A DNA stretch of 54,531 bases from Nitrospirota bacterium. GTDB lineage: Bacteria; Nitrospirota; Thermodesulfovibrionia; UBA6902. Location: NCBI GenBank assembly GCA_016213945.1, contig JACQZF010000048.1:97854-152384 (forward strand), in the 5' to 3' direction. Both the position numbers and the translations under genes were made by a program. The notes under the pieces were generated by a model. The model had not been told where the DNA came from and made no database searches. It saw only the letters and a program-made list of their open reading frames with translations. Shown piece after piece: positions 19,915 through 29,184 of this stretch; the first letter of the stretch is position 1; each line of letters begins with the position of its first letter.

Positions 19915-20961
19915 TTATTTTGGAACAGTGAAGATAAAATTAGGATGGTTGTCCCAGGTGTTCTCGTACCACATGTCGCCGCCGTGCTTTTTAATGAGGT
20001 TCCGGCAAATCGCAAGGCCAAGGCCTGAGCTGTCGCTGCTCTCAAATTTTTCAAAGATATTAGTCCGTCTTTCTTCCGGGACAGGCGGTCCGCTGTTATA
20101 GACGTTCAGCCTGTAATGGTCTCCTTTGTCTTCAAAGCCAAAAGCGATTTGCCCGGAAGCCGCATACTTTATCGCATTACGGATAAGATTTCTGTACACG
20201 ATCTTGATCCATCGCGCATTTGCCTTTATGATGACCTTGTTGCCGGGGATGGCCCCCAAACGGCTGTCTATCCTGATCATGCTTTCTTCTATTTCCGCTG
20301 CGAATTCCTCGAGGATGGGGTCGATGATGTCCTGCCGCAGGTCGAGATATTCCTTCTCAGGCATTTTAACGTTCATCATCGAAGATTTACAGAGGTACTC
20401 ACCCAATAACTTTTCGAGGCGGATTATTCTGCCGGAAATATCAGAAAGAGTGACCTTGACGCTTTCATCGATAAAACCGAACGCCCCGCGCATGAGCAGT
20501 TTTATCATGCTGCCGATCGAGCTTAAGGGCCCCCTTATGTCATGTGTCGCAATACTCAGCATGTCGAGAATATGTCTTTCTCTGTCGATCCTTTCAGTGA
20601 CCTCTCTGCACATGCAAATTAGACCCACAATTTCTCCGGCGCTGTCTTTCCACGGAAACTTGGTAACCGAAATCCATATCTCTGAGCCGTTTGGACAGAC
20701 CCTTTTCTCTATTTTGTCCTTGACCGCCTCCCCTGTTTCGATGATCTTCTTGTCCTCAAGAAACATCGCTTCAGCCTGTTCTCCGGGGAAGAAGTCGAGA
20801 TCAGATTTGCCTATCATATCGGTGACAACGCTGCCCGAATGAATTGCGACATTGTCACTGACGGCAACGTATTTGCCGTTCAGGTCCTTGAAATAGATAA
20901 AATCAGGTGTGCTGTGCAGAAGCGCTTCTATCAGATCAGTTCTTAAAATAGTATTTCCCAT
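19915..20961 (-). CDS. PAS-domain sensor histidine kinase, cytoplasmic
   Basis: The 348-residue protein has a PAS domain (about 10-125; LLHSTPDFIYFKDLNGKY, then a PAC-like tail with VTKFPWKDSAGEIVG). A HisKA dimerisation helix follows with phospho-acceptor H140 in ATHDIRGPLSS, then an HATPase domain with NLIRNAIKYA (N box) and SGLGLAICRNLIKKHGG (G2 box). No membrane segment is present, so it senses a cytoplasmic signal, perhaps through a ligand in the PAS domain. No response regulator is adjacent; it is an orphan here, next to the tRNA-Gly gene. The ATG at 20961 matches the start of the PAS region. Confidence 0.88.
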   Translation of the reverse strand: MGNTILRTDLIEALLHSTPDFIYFKDLNGKYVAVSDNVAIHSGSVVTDMIGKSDLDFFPGEQAEAMFLEDKKIIETGEAVKDKIEKRVCPNGSEIWISVTKFPWKDSAGEIVGLICMCREVTERIDRERHILDMLSIATHDIRGPLSSIGSMIKLLMRGAFGFIDESVKVTLSDISGRIIRLEKLLGEYLCKSSMMNVKMPEKEYLDLRQDIIDPILEEFAAEIEESMIRIDSRLGAIPGNKVIIKANARWIKIVYRNLIRNAIKYAASGQIAFGFEDKGDHYRLNVYNSGPPVPEERRTNIFEKFESSDSSGLGLAICRNLIKKHGGDMWYENTWDNHPNFIFTVPK

Positions 20962-21146
20962 AGATTAACCGTTCACCTATATTATTCAATATTACCATGT
21001 TGTAAATCGAATTGTTGCGTTACTATTCGGATTTTTTTCATAAATCATTAAGGTTTGATGGAGAAACGCTGTTATGGTAAATTATATCATGCCAAAAAAG
21101 AAAAGCCCCGCGTTAAGCGGCGTTCACTATACCATTTAAACTAATT

Positions 21147-21674
21147 ATGTCCAAAGGACTTATACATGTATACACGGGCGAAGGCAAAGGCAAGACCACT
21201 GCGGCTTTCGGTCTTGCCAAGAGGGCTGCCGGGCATGGCAGGAATGTTTTGATCCTGCAATTTCTAAAGAGCCGGACAAAAGACTCCGGCGAGATTGTCA
21301 TTGCAAGAAAAGCAGGAATAAACGTTGTAAGATTCAAAGATCAGACCACGCCTCTCTTTGACCCAAGTGTAGATTTGAAAAAGTTGAAAGCCGCTATCAG
21401 GAAAGCGATAACATTCTCTGTAAAAGAAATAAAAAGTGGTGCACACGATGTCGTCATTATGGATGAATTTATCACTGTGCTAAGCTGCGGCTTTGCTACC
21501 ATAAAAGACGCTGAGAAGATTATCGCCGCAAAGCCTGAACGGCTTGAACTTATATTCACAGGAAGAGGCGCGCCAGAAGAATTGATAGAGGCGGCGGACT
21601 ATGTAACGGAGATGAGGATGATCAAGCATCCTTTTAACAAAGGTGTCAAGGCGCGAAAAGGTATCGAGTTTTAA
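21147..21674 (+). CDS. cobO: Cob(I)alamin adenosyltransferase, CobO/BtuR type
   Basis: The enzyme adenosylates cobalamin or its precursors with ATP, producing the adenosylcobalamin branch. The 175-residue protein has the family P-loop GEGKGKTT (11-18) in HVYTGEGKGKTTAAFGLA, then VIMDEFI (Walker B) and ELIFTGRGAPEELIEAADYVTEM. Length is standard. The ATG at 21147 lacks a clear Shine-Dalgarno sequence. I looked for a cobalamin riboswitch in the 185 bases upstream and saw none. The rhodanese gene follows after 21 bases and is likely co-transcribed. Confidence 0.93.
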   Translation: MSKGLIHVYTGEGKGKTTAAFGLAKRAAGHGRNVLILQFLKSRTKDSGEIVIARKAGINVVRFKDQTTPLFDPSVDLKKLKAAIRKAITFSVKEIKSGAHDVVIMDEFITVLSCGFATIKDAEKIIAAKPERLELIFTGRGAPEELIEAADYVTEMRMIKHPFNKGVKARKGIEF

Positions 21675-21695
21675 ATAAAGCAAGGGAGAGAATGT

Positions 21696-22046
21696 ATGTC
21701 ATACCAGAAAGAAATTACTTTATCTTTGGAGTGCATCAGCAAGGAAGAGCTCCTGAAGCGTATAGATGATAAAGCCGGCTTCGTGCTTGTTGATACTGTG
21801 GGCAAGTACGACGGGAACAGATTCAGGATCAAAGGAGCAAAGACTATCCCGTATCCTGAAGTGATAGACCGAAGGAAAGAGTTGGTCCCTTACAATGAGA
21901 TTATAATTTACTGCAAGCATAAAGACTGTGTCGCCTCAAAAAAAGTCGCCCTCGGTTTGAAATTACTTAACGTCAAAAACGTAAAGGTCTATGAAGGCGG
22001 GATAGATGAGTGGGTCGCAAGCAACCTGCCGGTTGAAGAAGAGTAG
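21696..22046 (+). CDS. Single-domain rhodanese-like protein
   Basis: The 116-residue protein is one rhodanese domain: ISKEELLKRID, FVLVDTVGKYDGNRFRIKGA (CH2A-like part), and a candidate persulphide cysteine C73 in IIIYCKHKDCVASKKVA, with GLKLLNVKNVKVYEGGIDEW at the end. Such proteins carry or transfer sulphane sulphur, or act as regulators. The active loop after C73 is short. A GGGAGAG ribosome site precedes the ATG at 21696. It follows cobO by 21 bases, but a functional link with cobalamin is not established. Confidence 0.85.
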   Translation: MSYQKEITLSLECISKEELLKRIDDKAGFVLVDTVGKYDGNRFRIKGAKTIPYPEVIDRRKELVPYNEIIIYCKHKDCVASKKVALGLKLLNVKNVKVYEGGIDEWVASNLPVEEE

Positions 22047-22062
22047 GTTTGAAAGAGGAAAG

Positions 22063-22081
22063 ATTCCGGACGAGCCGGAAT
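22063..22081. repeat. ATTCCGG palindromic repeat copy
   Basis: ATTCCGG and CCGGAAT flank a five-base spacer (ACGAG), forming a 7-bp stem followed by TGA. The same motif with spacer ACAAG is at 31638-31656, and a variant is at 23659-23677. It lies between the convergent rhodanese and agmatinase genes, where it may also act as a terminator-like hairpin. Confidence 0.6.
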
Positions 22082-22119
22082 GATAAGTCAGAGCATCCCT
22101 TCCGGGCTGGCATAATTGA

Positions 22120-22977
22120 TTAAGCGAACTTCAAACTCAAAAGCTTGTAAATCAACTTTGCTGCGAGGAAGTCGGGGGCCAGGTTATTTTTTGACGGGCA
22201 GAATTCAACAACATCGAGGCCCACGACGTTTTTATTTTTCATAACGCCCTCCATTAGATCCAATACTTCATACCAGCCCAGCCCGCCGGGTTCCGGCGTG
22301 CCTGTAGAAGGCATTATTGAAGGGTCGAACACGTCAAGGTCAATTGAGACGTAAACATTTTCTGATAACTTTTTCACAACCTGTTTGATCCAGTCTTTTG
22401 ACCTGCGGATATCCGACGCATAGAATGTATTCCGTTTATTAATATTCTTCAATTCCGATGAATCGCTGCTCCTTATTCCAACGGAAACTATGTTCTTTGT
22501 GACTTCCTTTGCCCTTGCCATGATGCAGGCGTGGCTGTATTTATCGCCTTCGTATGAATCCCTCATGTCGGAGTGGGCGTCAAGATGGAGGACGCTGATG
22601 TTTTTATAAACCTCCGCGTGGGCCTGAATAGTTCCAAGAGACACGGAGTGTTCTCCGCCAACTACAACGACGAATTTTTTGTCCGCTAATAATGTGCCGG
22701 TCCTTTCCCTGACCTTGTCCGCTAATGCGCGTGCAGTTACAGCGTTGATCGCCTTTGCCGTGTGGATACCTTTTTTATAAACCTCGGTATCAGTCTCGAT
22801 GTCGTAGAGTTCCATATTCCGGGAGGCGTTGATGATCGCGCGCGGGCCTTTGTCAGAGCCTTTGATCCACGAACTGGTTTTATCAAAGGGAACAGGCAGG
22901 ATGATTATGCCTGAATTTTTATACGAGGAATATTTAACAGGCAAGCCGCCGAAATTATTTGGTAGAGAGTTTCCCAA
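22120..22977 (-). CDS. speB: Agmatinase (agmatine ureohydrolase)
   Basis: SpeB hydrolyses agmatine to putrescine and urea with a dinuclear Mn site. The 285-residue protein has the ureohydrolase motifs GGEHSVSLG, LDAHSDMRD and SIDLDVFDPS, plus GTPEPGGL near the end. It begins at TTG directly after the TAA stop of the upstream decarboxylase gene, so it depends on translational coupling; the N-terminal GLPVKYSSY segment matches the family, which supports this early start. Together with the decarboxylase it makes putrescine from arginine in two steps. Confidence 0.93.
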   Translation of the reverse strand: MGNSLPNNFGGLPVKYSSYKNSGIIILPVPFDKTSSWIKGSDKGPRAIINASRNMELYDIETDTEVYKKGIHTAKAINAVTARALADKVRERTGTLLADKKFVVVVGGEHSVSLGTIQAHAEVYKNISVLHLDAHSDMRDSYEGDKYSHACIMARAKEVTKNIVSVGIRSSDSSELKNINKRNTFYASDIRRSKDWIKQVVKKLSENVYVSIDLDVFDPSIMPSTGTPEPGGLGWYEVLDLMEGVMKNKNVVGLDVVEFCPSKNNLAPDFLAAKLIYKLLSLKFA

Positions 22978-23535
22978 TTATTCCAGTAACATCATTGCAG
23001 CAGCGACTACGGTGGTCCAGAGTCCGTCCTTATGGCCTTCCGCAGACTGACAGATCTGGGTTGATTTGAAGATGTATCTGCTTGCCTTGTAAACCTGTTT
23101 TCTCGCGTCCCATGCGAGGTCCGGGTCAAAGGGGATGCCGAGTGTAGTTGCAAGCATTGTAGCAGCGAGGTCTTCCGCGTATTCACCGGATTTCTTTGCG
23201 GTCTCGCCGAATGTGTGGTGTTCGGATATATAGCCGTAGTTTTTCCTGTCCGATGGAACTGCCAGACCGATTGCAGAGGAAATAAGCCTGTTGGCCTCAT
23301 TAGTCTCATTACGCGCCATTACGCAGAAGGTTATCTGACCGGGCTTAATTAATGAGAGCCCCTTATCTTTGCTGATTATCTTGCAGTTTGGGGGGAATAT
23401 ACTGGAAACATAAACGAGGTTGCATTTTTCTATACCAGCCTGTCTGAGGGCAAGCTCAAAGGATGCAAGTTTGTCCTTATGGATTCCGACGCCTTTTGTG
23501 AAGAAGATCTTTTTGGGTATCAAGTAATCTATCAT
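22978..23535 (-). CDS. pdaD: Pyruvoyl-dependent arginine decarboxylase
   Basis: The enzyme decarboxylates arginine to agmatine; the proenzyme cleaves itself before a serine that becomes the pyruvoyl group. The 185-residue protein has the cleavage region [13 protein letters not shown] with the adjacent serine pair, then [13 protein letters not shown] and [12 protein letters not shown] of the PvlArgDC family. I chose the ATG at 23535 because GGGGGTGAG lies just before it; a GTG two codons upstream at 23541 is within that ribosome site. Agmatinase follows without a gap. This replaces the PLP-dependent SpeA found in many bacteria. Confidence 0.93.
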   Translation of the reverse strand: MIDYLIPKKIFFTKGVGIHKDKLASFELALRQAGIEKCNLVYVSSIFPPNCKIISKDKGLSLIKPGQITFCVMARNETNEANRLISSAIGLAVPSDRKNYGYISEHHTFGETAKKSGEYAEDLAATMLATTLGIPFDPDLAWDARKQVYKASRYIFKSTQICQSAEGHKDGLWTTVVAAAMMLLE

Positions 23536-23850
23536 TCTCACCCCCGAACGAGGAAATATTTTGTGCGCAGGTACTGTAACGCATACGAGCAGATTTTTTC
23601 AAGTGCTTTAATTAAGTATTACACCCTGTTGTCTCTGCCACAGTTCCAAATTTCTGTCATTCCGGCTTGTCAGGAATCTTTCCGGAAGGATTCCCGACGC
23701 GCTTCGCTTGCGGGAATGACACCAAAAAATAAAATTTCAAATAATAAATGCACTGTGGTCTTTGCCGCAGGGTTCTTTACAACTATGACTCTTTTCTGGA
23801 GGAAAGGTGTCTCTGAAAATTCGTCAAGTTAATTGTTTATAATAAAAACC
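23536..23850. other. Intergenic region between divergent decarboxylase and HAD genes
   Basis: About 315 bases between divergent genes. The middle (23656-23720) is a palindromic repeat of the ATTCCGG family; the rest is AT-rich. A tiny frame, GTG at 23806 with GGAGGAAAG before it, would encode about 12 residues ending just before the HAD gene. I do not call it a gene. Confidence 0.5.
23656..23720. repeat. 65-bp intergenic palindromic repeat (GTCATTCC ... GGAATGAC)
   Basis: The element begins GTCATTCCGGCTTG and ends GCGGGAATGAC, so its ends are inverted copies. It contains ATTCCGGCTTGTCAGGAAT, a variant of the motif at 22063 and 31638, followed by a second GC-rich half with CGCTTCGCTTGCG. This is a typical dispersed REP-like unit. 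Confidence 0.7.
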
Positions 23851-24540
23851 ATGAATGACGGAATGAGAAAGCTGGTCCTCTTTGACATCGACGGGACCTT
23901 GATAACCGCAGGAGGGGCCGGCACGAGGTCGCTGAACATGGCGTTTCACGCGCTATTCAATATTGAGGCCGCTTTTAAAGATATAACAATGGCCGGGAAA
24001 ACCGATATTCAGATAATAAAAGAAGGCCTCGGCACTCATGGCTATTCCATGGACGGCAATGTGAAGAGGATGCAGGAAACGTACCTGCGCTTTCTTCAAA
24101 TTGAGATCAACAACCCGAAGAAGAAAATGAAACCCGGGATAAAAGAAACGCTCGATTTGTTGAGAGATATGGAAATGCCTCTCGGCCTGCTCACCGGCAA
24201 CCTCGAAGGCGGCGCGAGGATAAAGCTTCACCCTTTCGGGCTGAATGAATATTTCCCTGACGGCGCGTTCGGCAGTGATGATGAAGACAGGGACAAGCTT
24301 TTGCCCATTGCAATTGAGAAATTTTCAAGAAGGGGATTTGAATTCACGCCGCGTGAATGCGTTGTTGTTGGAGACACGCCGAGGGACGTAAGATGTGCGA
24401 AAATCCACGGGGCACACTGTATTGCTGTAGCAACAGGACCTTATTCAAAAGAAGAGCTGCTGAAGACCGGCGCGGACATTGTCTTTGATTCGCTTGAGGA
24501 TGTCAGCGCCTTCATAAGCTTTATTACAAAATCACTGTAA
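23851..24540 (+). CDS. HAD-superfamily hydrolase, phosphoglycolate phosphatase-like
   Basis: The protein (about 229 residues) is a class I cap HAD phosphatase: motif I LFDIDGTLI, motif II LLTGN, motif III lysine near DRDKLLP, and motif IV VVVGDTPRDVRCA. The alpha-helical cap spans about residues 20-95. It most resembles Gph-like phosphatases, but the substrate could be another small phosphate ester. The start is uncertain: ATG 23851 and ATG 23863 are both possible, and a TTG at 23833 extends the frame. A bidirectional terminator follows. Confidence 0.8.
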   Translation: MNDGMRKLVLFDIDGTLITAGGAGTRSLNMAFHALFNIEAAFKDITMAGKTDIQIIKEGLGTHGYSMDGNVKRMQETYLRFLQIEINNPKKKMKPGIKETLDLLRDMEMPLGLLTGNLEGGARIKLHPFGLNEYFPDGAFGSDDEDRDKLLPIAIEKFSRRGFEFTPRECVVVGDTPRDVRCAKIHGAHCIAVATGPYSKEELLKTGADIVFDSLEDVSAFISFITKSL

Positions 24541-24579
24541 CCCGATTGTCCTCCGGCCGGACTGCTTTCGGCAAAATAG

Positions 24580-24625
24580 CACAGCAGTGAATCTCCTTTA
24601 CCCGGAGATCCACTGCTGTGTTTTT
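24580..24625. terminator. Bidirectional intrinsic terminator
   Basis: CACAGCAGTGAATCTCC (24580-24596) pairs with GGAGATCCACTGCTGTG (24604-24620), a 17-bp stem with one mismatch. TTTTT follows on the plus strand, and on the minus strand TATTTT follows shortly after. It sits between the HAD gene and the 3' end of the cytochrome gene and would serve both. Confidence 0.85.
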
Positions 24626-24663
24626 CGGTCGCGGCATTCAGCCGCTGATTTTCATTACTTCAT

Positions 24664-27600
24664 CTACGGGTGTATGCCAGCCGCCGCCGCTTTGGCCTGG
24701 TCCTCTGTAAGAGGTATGCCGATGTAGCTGCTCATTGAAGAGTCATGGCACTTGCCGCAGGCGTACTTAACGGAGATGGCGTTAGCCGCCACGTTCGTGA
24801 ATCCATTTGATCTGGTGATTGTGGTTGCAGCAGGATCGATCTTGAAGATGTGGGTCTTCACGTCTCCATTTCTGCCCCATGTTCCGTCAGGCGATTCGTT
24901 AGTCGCAGATTTCGTGGCCTCTGCCATATGGCAGTCAGAGCACTTGATGCCGCTTACATGATAACTGAGAGCTGATACTTTCAAATCAGCCCCTCCTCCT
25001 GCCGCATCAGGTGTGCCCGGTTGATGGCAGCTTTCGCAGGAGACTACAGCGCCCCTTTCCTCTGCCGTGAGGTTGTTGTCAGTTATTCCAAGAACAGACG
25101 CTATAGTGTCCGTCAGCTTGTGTGAGCGCTTGTGAGGATCATGGCATTGCACGCAGTTCAGATTTCTGTGCACACCGTCATTTAAACCGACAAGCTCGTT
25201 GTACTGCTCATGGTGGTTGATGTAGTCGCCGGTTATCTTTGCGCCGTTAGCCAGATAACTTGCGACATTTAAACCTGCATTCGGTCCGCCGCACTCGGCG
25301 TTGCCGACAGCGCCTGTCTTTGCAGTGTTTTCAGCCCTCATGTGACACACGCCGCAGACGTCCTTTGATGCATTCACCGTCATTGCATTAACAGAAGGAC
25401 TCTTCACATGATTCGCTCCTGTCCCGTGACAGGCCTCGCACTGAACGCCGCTGAGCGACCACTCGCTGTAGAAGCCGCCATGGTTTACAGGGTTCAGTCC
25501 TGTTGACGCCCATGGCTCGGTGCGGGCCCCGGAATCTACATAGCAGTCATATCCCGGTGTAAAAATCGCGCCATTTGTATTGTGGCATGTCGCGCACTCA
25601 TACTTCTTGCTTTGTCCCGAAGCGCTCCCGTAGGTAGACCAGTCAGCCCTTTTGCCCATCGGGTCGAGAGCCGGATCTGCTGCAAGCATATTGAACTGTG
25701 CTCCGACTCCGCCTGATAATGCCGCGCTGGACCAGACATAACCGGTCTTGTCGTCACCGGAGGTGTCTTTAATCCCCCACCTTGCCTTCCATCCATAACC
25801 GCCGATAACATAACTTACTGACGACCAGTCGAGCCTTCCGTCGGCGTTCAGATCAATCTGGAAATCCGGCACACTCACATCATCGTTTAAAGCCGCCAGG
25901 GTCGGCATGGTCATGCTTAGAAGAGCCGAAAGCGGGTCTGTATCCAAGGACGGGGTAGCGCCGTTGGTGATTCTTAATTTATACGGGTGTCCTGACTGGA
26001 CAAAGTCGTTGTACTTTGCTGTATGGCAGCCTGAGCAGGACTCAGAGCCGACAAAGCCGCCGTCAATTCCCGTTACGTTGTGATAACCTGTCGCTTCGGC
26101 TGATGCGTCTGCCTTTGTTGCAAATACAGTGGTTGTTCCGGCAAGACCGTCCTTGCCTCCTGCCTCAGCATGACATTTGCCGCACGCATACTCAAGAGAG
26201 AGATAATTGTATGCAACTGCAGGGCTTCCAGTGCCTGATGCAGTGTCCGGAGCTGTGGCAGAGGGGTTTATCTTAAAGATATGGGTCTTCGCATCACCCA
26301 TCTTTCCCCAGCTTCCTGTTGACGCATGGGTTGCAGATTTTGTCGCCTCTGCCATGTGACAGTCGGCACAGGTGACGCCTGCTGTTTTGTGAGCAAATAT
26401 CTTACCTGATGTTGCTGCATCATCAGCATTTCTCTGTGCCGGATGGCAGGCTGCGCAGGAAGTCACCGCACCTCTTTCCTCTGCAGAAAGGTGATTGTCC
26501 GTTATGCCGAGGGCTGCTGCGACTGCGTCTGTTACCTTATGTGAGCGTTTATGAGGGTCATGGCATGTTACGCATGTCAGGCTTGAATGCACGCCCGGTG
26601 CAGATACGGTTCCGACCATCTCGTTATACTGCTCATGATGTTTAATGTAGCCTCCGCCGACCAATGCGCCGCCTGTTCCGGTTCCGTAGCATTCCTGATC
26701 GGTAAGGATTCTGGTATGGCATTTGCCGCAGGTCTCAAGCGATGTATTTTTAGTAATGTTTAATACTGACGGAGCATTCACATGGCTCTCGCCGGGGCCG
26801 TGGCAGGCCTCGCACTGTACTCCGTCAAAAGTCCACTCACTGTAATACCCGCCGTGATTGGTTTGATCCAGGAATGGATTTGAAGCCCACGGCTCTGTAC
26901 GCCCGCCAGGCGCCTCGTAACAGGATTGGGCCGGGTCTATGTTTTTGCCGTTAGTGTTATGGCAAACCGCGCAATTGTATTTCTTTGATTGTCCGGTTGT
27001 TGAGCCGTAACTGGACCAATCCGCCCTTCTGCCATAAGGGTCAAGCGTTGAATCCGCAGCCATCATGTTGAACTGGGCAGCCGAAGTGCTCGACCAGACG
27101 TATCCGGTCTTCTGTAACGTGCCCGTATCCAATGTGTTATCCTTTATGCCCCAGCGCGCCTTCCAGCCAAAACCGCCGATGACGTAATTCGCTGACGACC
27201 AATCAAGATGTCCTGTCCCGTCATCCGCCGGTGTAACATTGGCGTCAGTGTTCAAAGCCGCAAGCAAAGGCATATATGTTGAAAGTATCGCTGAAAGCGG
27301 ATCTGCTTCCGGCGAGGGTATTGCGCCGCCTGTCGTCCTGTACTTGTATGGATGTCCTGACCTGTCGAAGTCTGCTTTCTGTGTTGTGTGGCATGAACCG
27401 CAGACTGACGAGCCTACATAGCCGTTGTCGATTGCCGGTGGCGCAAATTTAAATCCCTCGGAATGCACGTGGCAGTCTGTACATTTTTGCCCGTCGTAAT
27501 GTCCGACATAGTTACTGCCTGCATCCAAATCTCCGGGGGCTGAGCCGTCATTCCTGTGATGGTTTGTCTGTGTATGGCATGTCTCACAGATATTTTGATT

Positions 27601-29121
27601 ATTAGGTACTCCATCTGCAAATGAACCTGCTCCGGAAGCAGCGGTGAAAAGAATGTAGTCTCTTGTGCTTGTTCCGGTGACAGGATTGTCATAGCAGAGG
27701 TATTCCTTGATATACTTACCGTAAGTTGCGCCGTATGCAAGGTCCTGCTCCTGCTGATGCGGGTTATGGCAGGTTAAACAGTCCATTGTCCAGCCGCCGT
27801 ATTTTGTCCCGGCTACGGACGATGAGTGCATTTTTACATTCTTTGCCGTGCCGAATCCATATGGAGGATTTGCCGGATACTGCGCCTTCAAAACTCCGTT
27901 TAAAGGATCGGATGTGTCCGCAGGGTCAGAATGGCATCTCTGACAGGACCTTCTCTGGTCAATGACGCCTGAATCATCAAAGTGACACCAGTTGCAGGAT
28001 GTTTTATTAGTTGACCCGTCGCCATTCAAGAGGTTAAACACATGCACGCCGTCATTGGGGTTTGTCTTTGTAGTGCACGAAGGCTGAGCGCAATCAGCGT
28101 CTGTGGCATCTACCCTGCTGTCGCAGTCATTGTCAATGCCGTCGCTGCAGGTCGGGTCGCCGTAGCTTCCTTCTTTGTTTCCCGGGAAGCGATTGGCGTT
28201 ATTGTCATCGCAGTCGCCTGCGCACCATGCAACTCCGTCGTGGTCTTTATCTTCGTCTGTAGAGAAATCTTTTCTGCCGTCGCAGTCGCTGTCTTTGCCG
28301 TCGCATATGCGCTGCGCGCCGGGATGAACATTTGCATCATTGTCGTCACAGTCAACAGCGCCGCATCCTATGCCGCCTACAAAGTAATTATCTCCGTCAG
28401 CGTCTACGCAATACGCAGGACATCCTGTTGCATTTGGGTCCTGTATATCGGTGATGCCGTCACAGTCATTGTCTTTGCCGTCTGCACAGAGTTCAGCCGC
28501 TCCAAGATAAACTGTGTTGTCATTGTCGTTACAGTCTGTGCCGCCACAGGCCTGTAATGTCTGGCCATCTCCATCTGCATCCGGGCATATACAGGCGGCC
28601 TCATCAATCTGCCCGTTACAGTTGTTGTCTTTCGTGTCGCTGCAGTATTCCTGGACTCCGGGATTGACGCTGAAATCATTGTCATTACAGTCAGCAGGCG
28701 AACTGCAGATACGGTAGCCGTCCTGGTCCAGGTCCTTTTCCGCGGCCGGCACTCCTCCTACGCAGTCGTTATCTATGCCGTCGCATATTTCGGGATTGCC
28801 GGGGAATCTGTTCGGGTTGTTGTCGTCACAGTCACCCGCGCACCACATGACACCGTCATGATCTTTGTCCTCGTCAGTGCTGAAATCCTTTCTTCCGTCA
28901 CAGTTGTTGTCTTTGCCGTCGCATATTTTGGGTGCGCCGGGGTAGACTTTGTTGTCGTTGTCATTACAGTCTGTTGTCTTTCCCTTCGGACATGAAATGT
29001 CTCCGGGGCTGCCGTAGCCGTCCCCATCCAGGTCTGTACATGCCGCGTGAACCGGAACAAATGACAGGGCAAGCACGAGTACAGAAAACAGGATGATAAA
29101 GATTGATCGATACTTTAACAT
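24664..29121 (-). CDS. Secreted MopE-like repeat and 21-haem c-type cytochrome
   Basis: The 1485-residue protein starts MLKYRSIFIILFSV, a clear Sec signal peptide ending near FVPVHA, at an ATG preceded by GGAGGAGG; an in-frame extension to 29226 has no such support. Residues about 23-350 hold six acidic, cysteine-rich MopE-like repeats (such as CDGKDNNCDG with DLDGDGYG), likely calcium- or metal-binding. From residue 376 there are 21 CxxCH motifs: five, then eight (574 to about 1020), then eight (1029-1459). The last two blocks are tandem copies sharing HPYKxR, VIGGxGWKARWGIKD, KRADWS, CEACHG and HHEQYNE landmarks. No haem motif is broken. The CEACHGPG-type units recall cytochrome c554-like folds. 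It is probably periplasmic or outside the cell in electron transfer; the redox partner is unknown. A two-component pair lies upstream on the same strand. Confidence 0.9.
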   Translation of the reverse strand: MLKYRSIFIILFSVLVLALSFVPVHAACTDLDGDGYGSPGDISCPKGKTTDCNDNDNKVYPGAPKICDGKDNNCDGRKDFSTDEDKDHDGVMWCAGDCDDNNPNRFPGNPEICDGIDNDCVGGVPAAEKDLDQDGYRICSSPADCNDNDFSVNPGVQEYCSDTKDNNCNGQIDEAACICPDADGDGQTLQACGGTDCNDNDNTVYLGAAELCADGKDNDCDGITDIQDPNATGCPAYCVDADGDNYFVGGIGCGAVDCDDNDANVHPGAQRICDGKDSDCDGRKDFSTDEDKDHDGVAWCAGDCDDNNANRFPGNKEGSYGDPTCSDGIDNDCDSRVDATDADCAQPSCTTKTNPNDGVHVFNLLNGDGSTNKTSCNWCHFDDSGVIDQRRSCQRCHSDPADTSDPLNGVLKAQYPANPPYGFGTAKNVKMHSSSVAGTKYGGWTMDCLTCHNPHQQEQDLAYGATYGKYIKEYLCYDNPVTGTSTRDYILFTAASGAGSFADGVPNNQNICETCHTQTNHHRNDGSAPGDLDAGSNYVGHYDGQKCTDCHVHSEGFKFAPPAIDNGYVGSSVCGSCHTTQKADFDRSGHPYKYRTTGGAIPSPEADPLSAILSTYMPLLAALNTDANVTPADDGTGHLDWSSANYVIGGFGWKARWGIKDNTLDTGTLQKTGYVWSSTSAAQFNMMAADSTLDPYGRRADWSSYGSTTGQSKKYNCAVCHNTNGKNIDPAQSCYEAPGGRTEPWASNPFLDQTNHGGYYSEWTFDGVQCEACHGPGESHVNAPSVLNITKNTSLETCGKCHTRILTDQECYGTGTGGALVGGGYIKHHEQYNEMVGTVSAPGVHSSLTCVTCHDPHKRSHKVTDAVAAALGITDNHLSAEERGAVTSCAACHPAQRNADDAATSGKIFAHKTAGVTCADCHMAEATKSATHASTGSWGKMGDAKTHIFKINPSATAPDTASGTGSPAVAYNYLSLEYACGKCHAEAGGKDGLAGTTTVFATKADASAEATGYHNVTGIDGGFVGSESCSGCHTAKYNDFVQSGHPYKLRITNGATPSLDTDPLSALLSMTMPTLAALNDDVSVPDFQIDLNADGRLDWSSVSYVIGGYGWKARWGIKDTSGDDKTGYVWSSAALSGGVGAQFNMLAADPALDPMGKRADWSTYGSASGQSKKYECATCHNTNGAIFTPGYDCYVDSGARTEPWASTGLNPVNHGGFYSEWSLSGVQCEACHGTGANHVKSPSVNAMTVNASKDVCGVCHMRAENTAKTGAVGNAECGGPNAGLNVASYLANGAKITGDYINHHEQYNELVGLNDGVHRNLNCVQCHDPHKRSHKLTDTIASVLGITDNNLTAEERGAVVSCESCHQPGTPDAAGGGADLKVSALSYHVSGIKCSDCHMAEATKSATNESPDGTWGRNGDVKTHIFKIDPAATTITRSNGFTNVAANAISVKYACGKCHDSSMSSYIGIPLTEDQAKAAAAGIHP

Positions 29122-29184
29122 GGTCCCTCCTCCTTCTATTAAACCTTTAATTGGTTTTATTCCAACGTGTTTGATTTGTACGCT

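Noticed and set aside
20962-21146. Cobalamin riboswitch before cobO
   Set aside because: No B12 box or conserved core was found; a small CCGC/GCGG stem is not enough.
23806-23841. 12-codon leader peptide with a good ribosome site before the HAD gene
   Set aside because: Too short, no codon bias towards one amino acid and no attenuator hairpin.
28042-28557. Long plus-strand open frame opposite the MopE repeats, rich in V and A
   Set aside because: It is the antisense shadow of the D/C-rich repeat coding sequence, with no ribosome site and no family resemblance.
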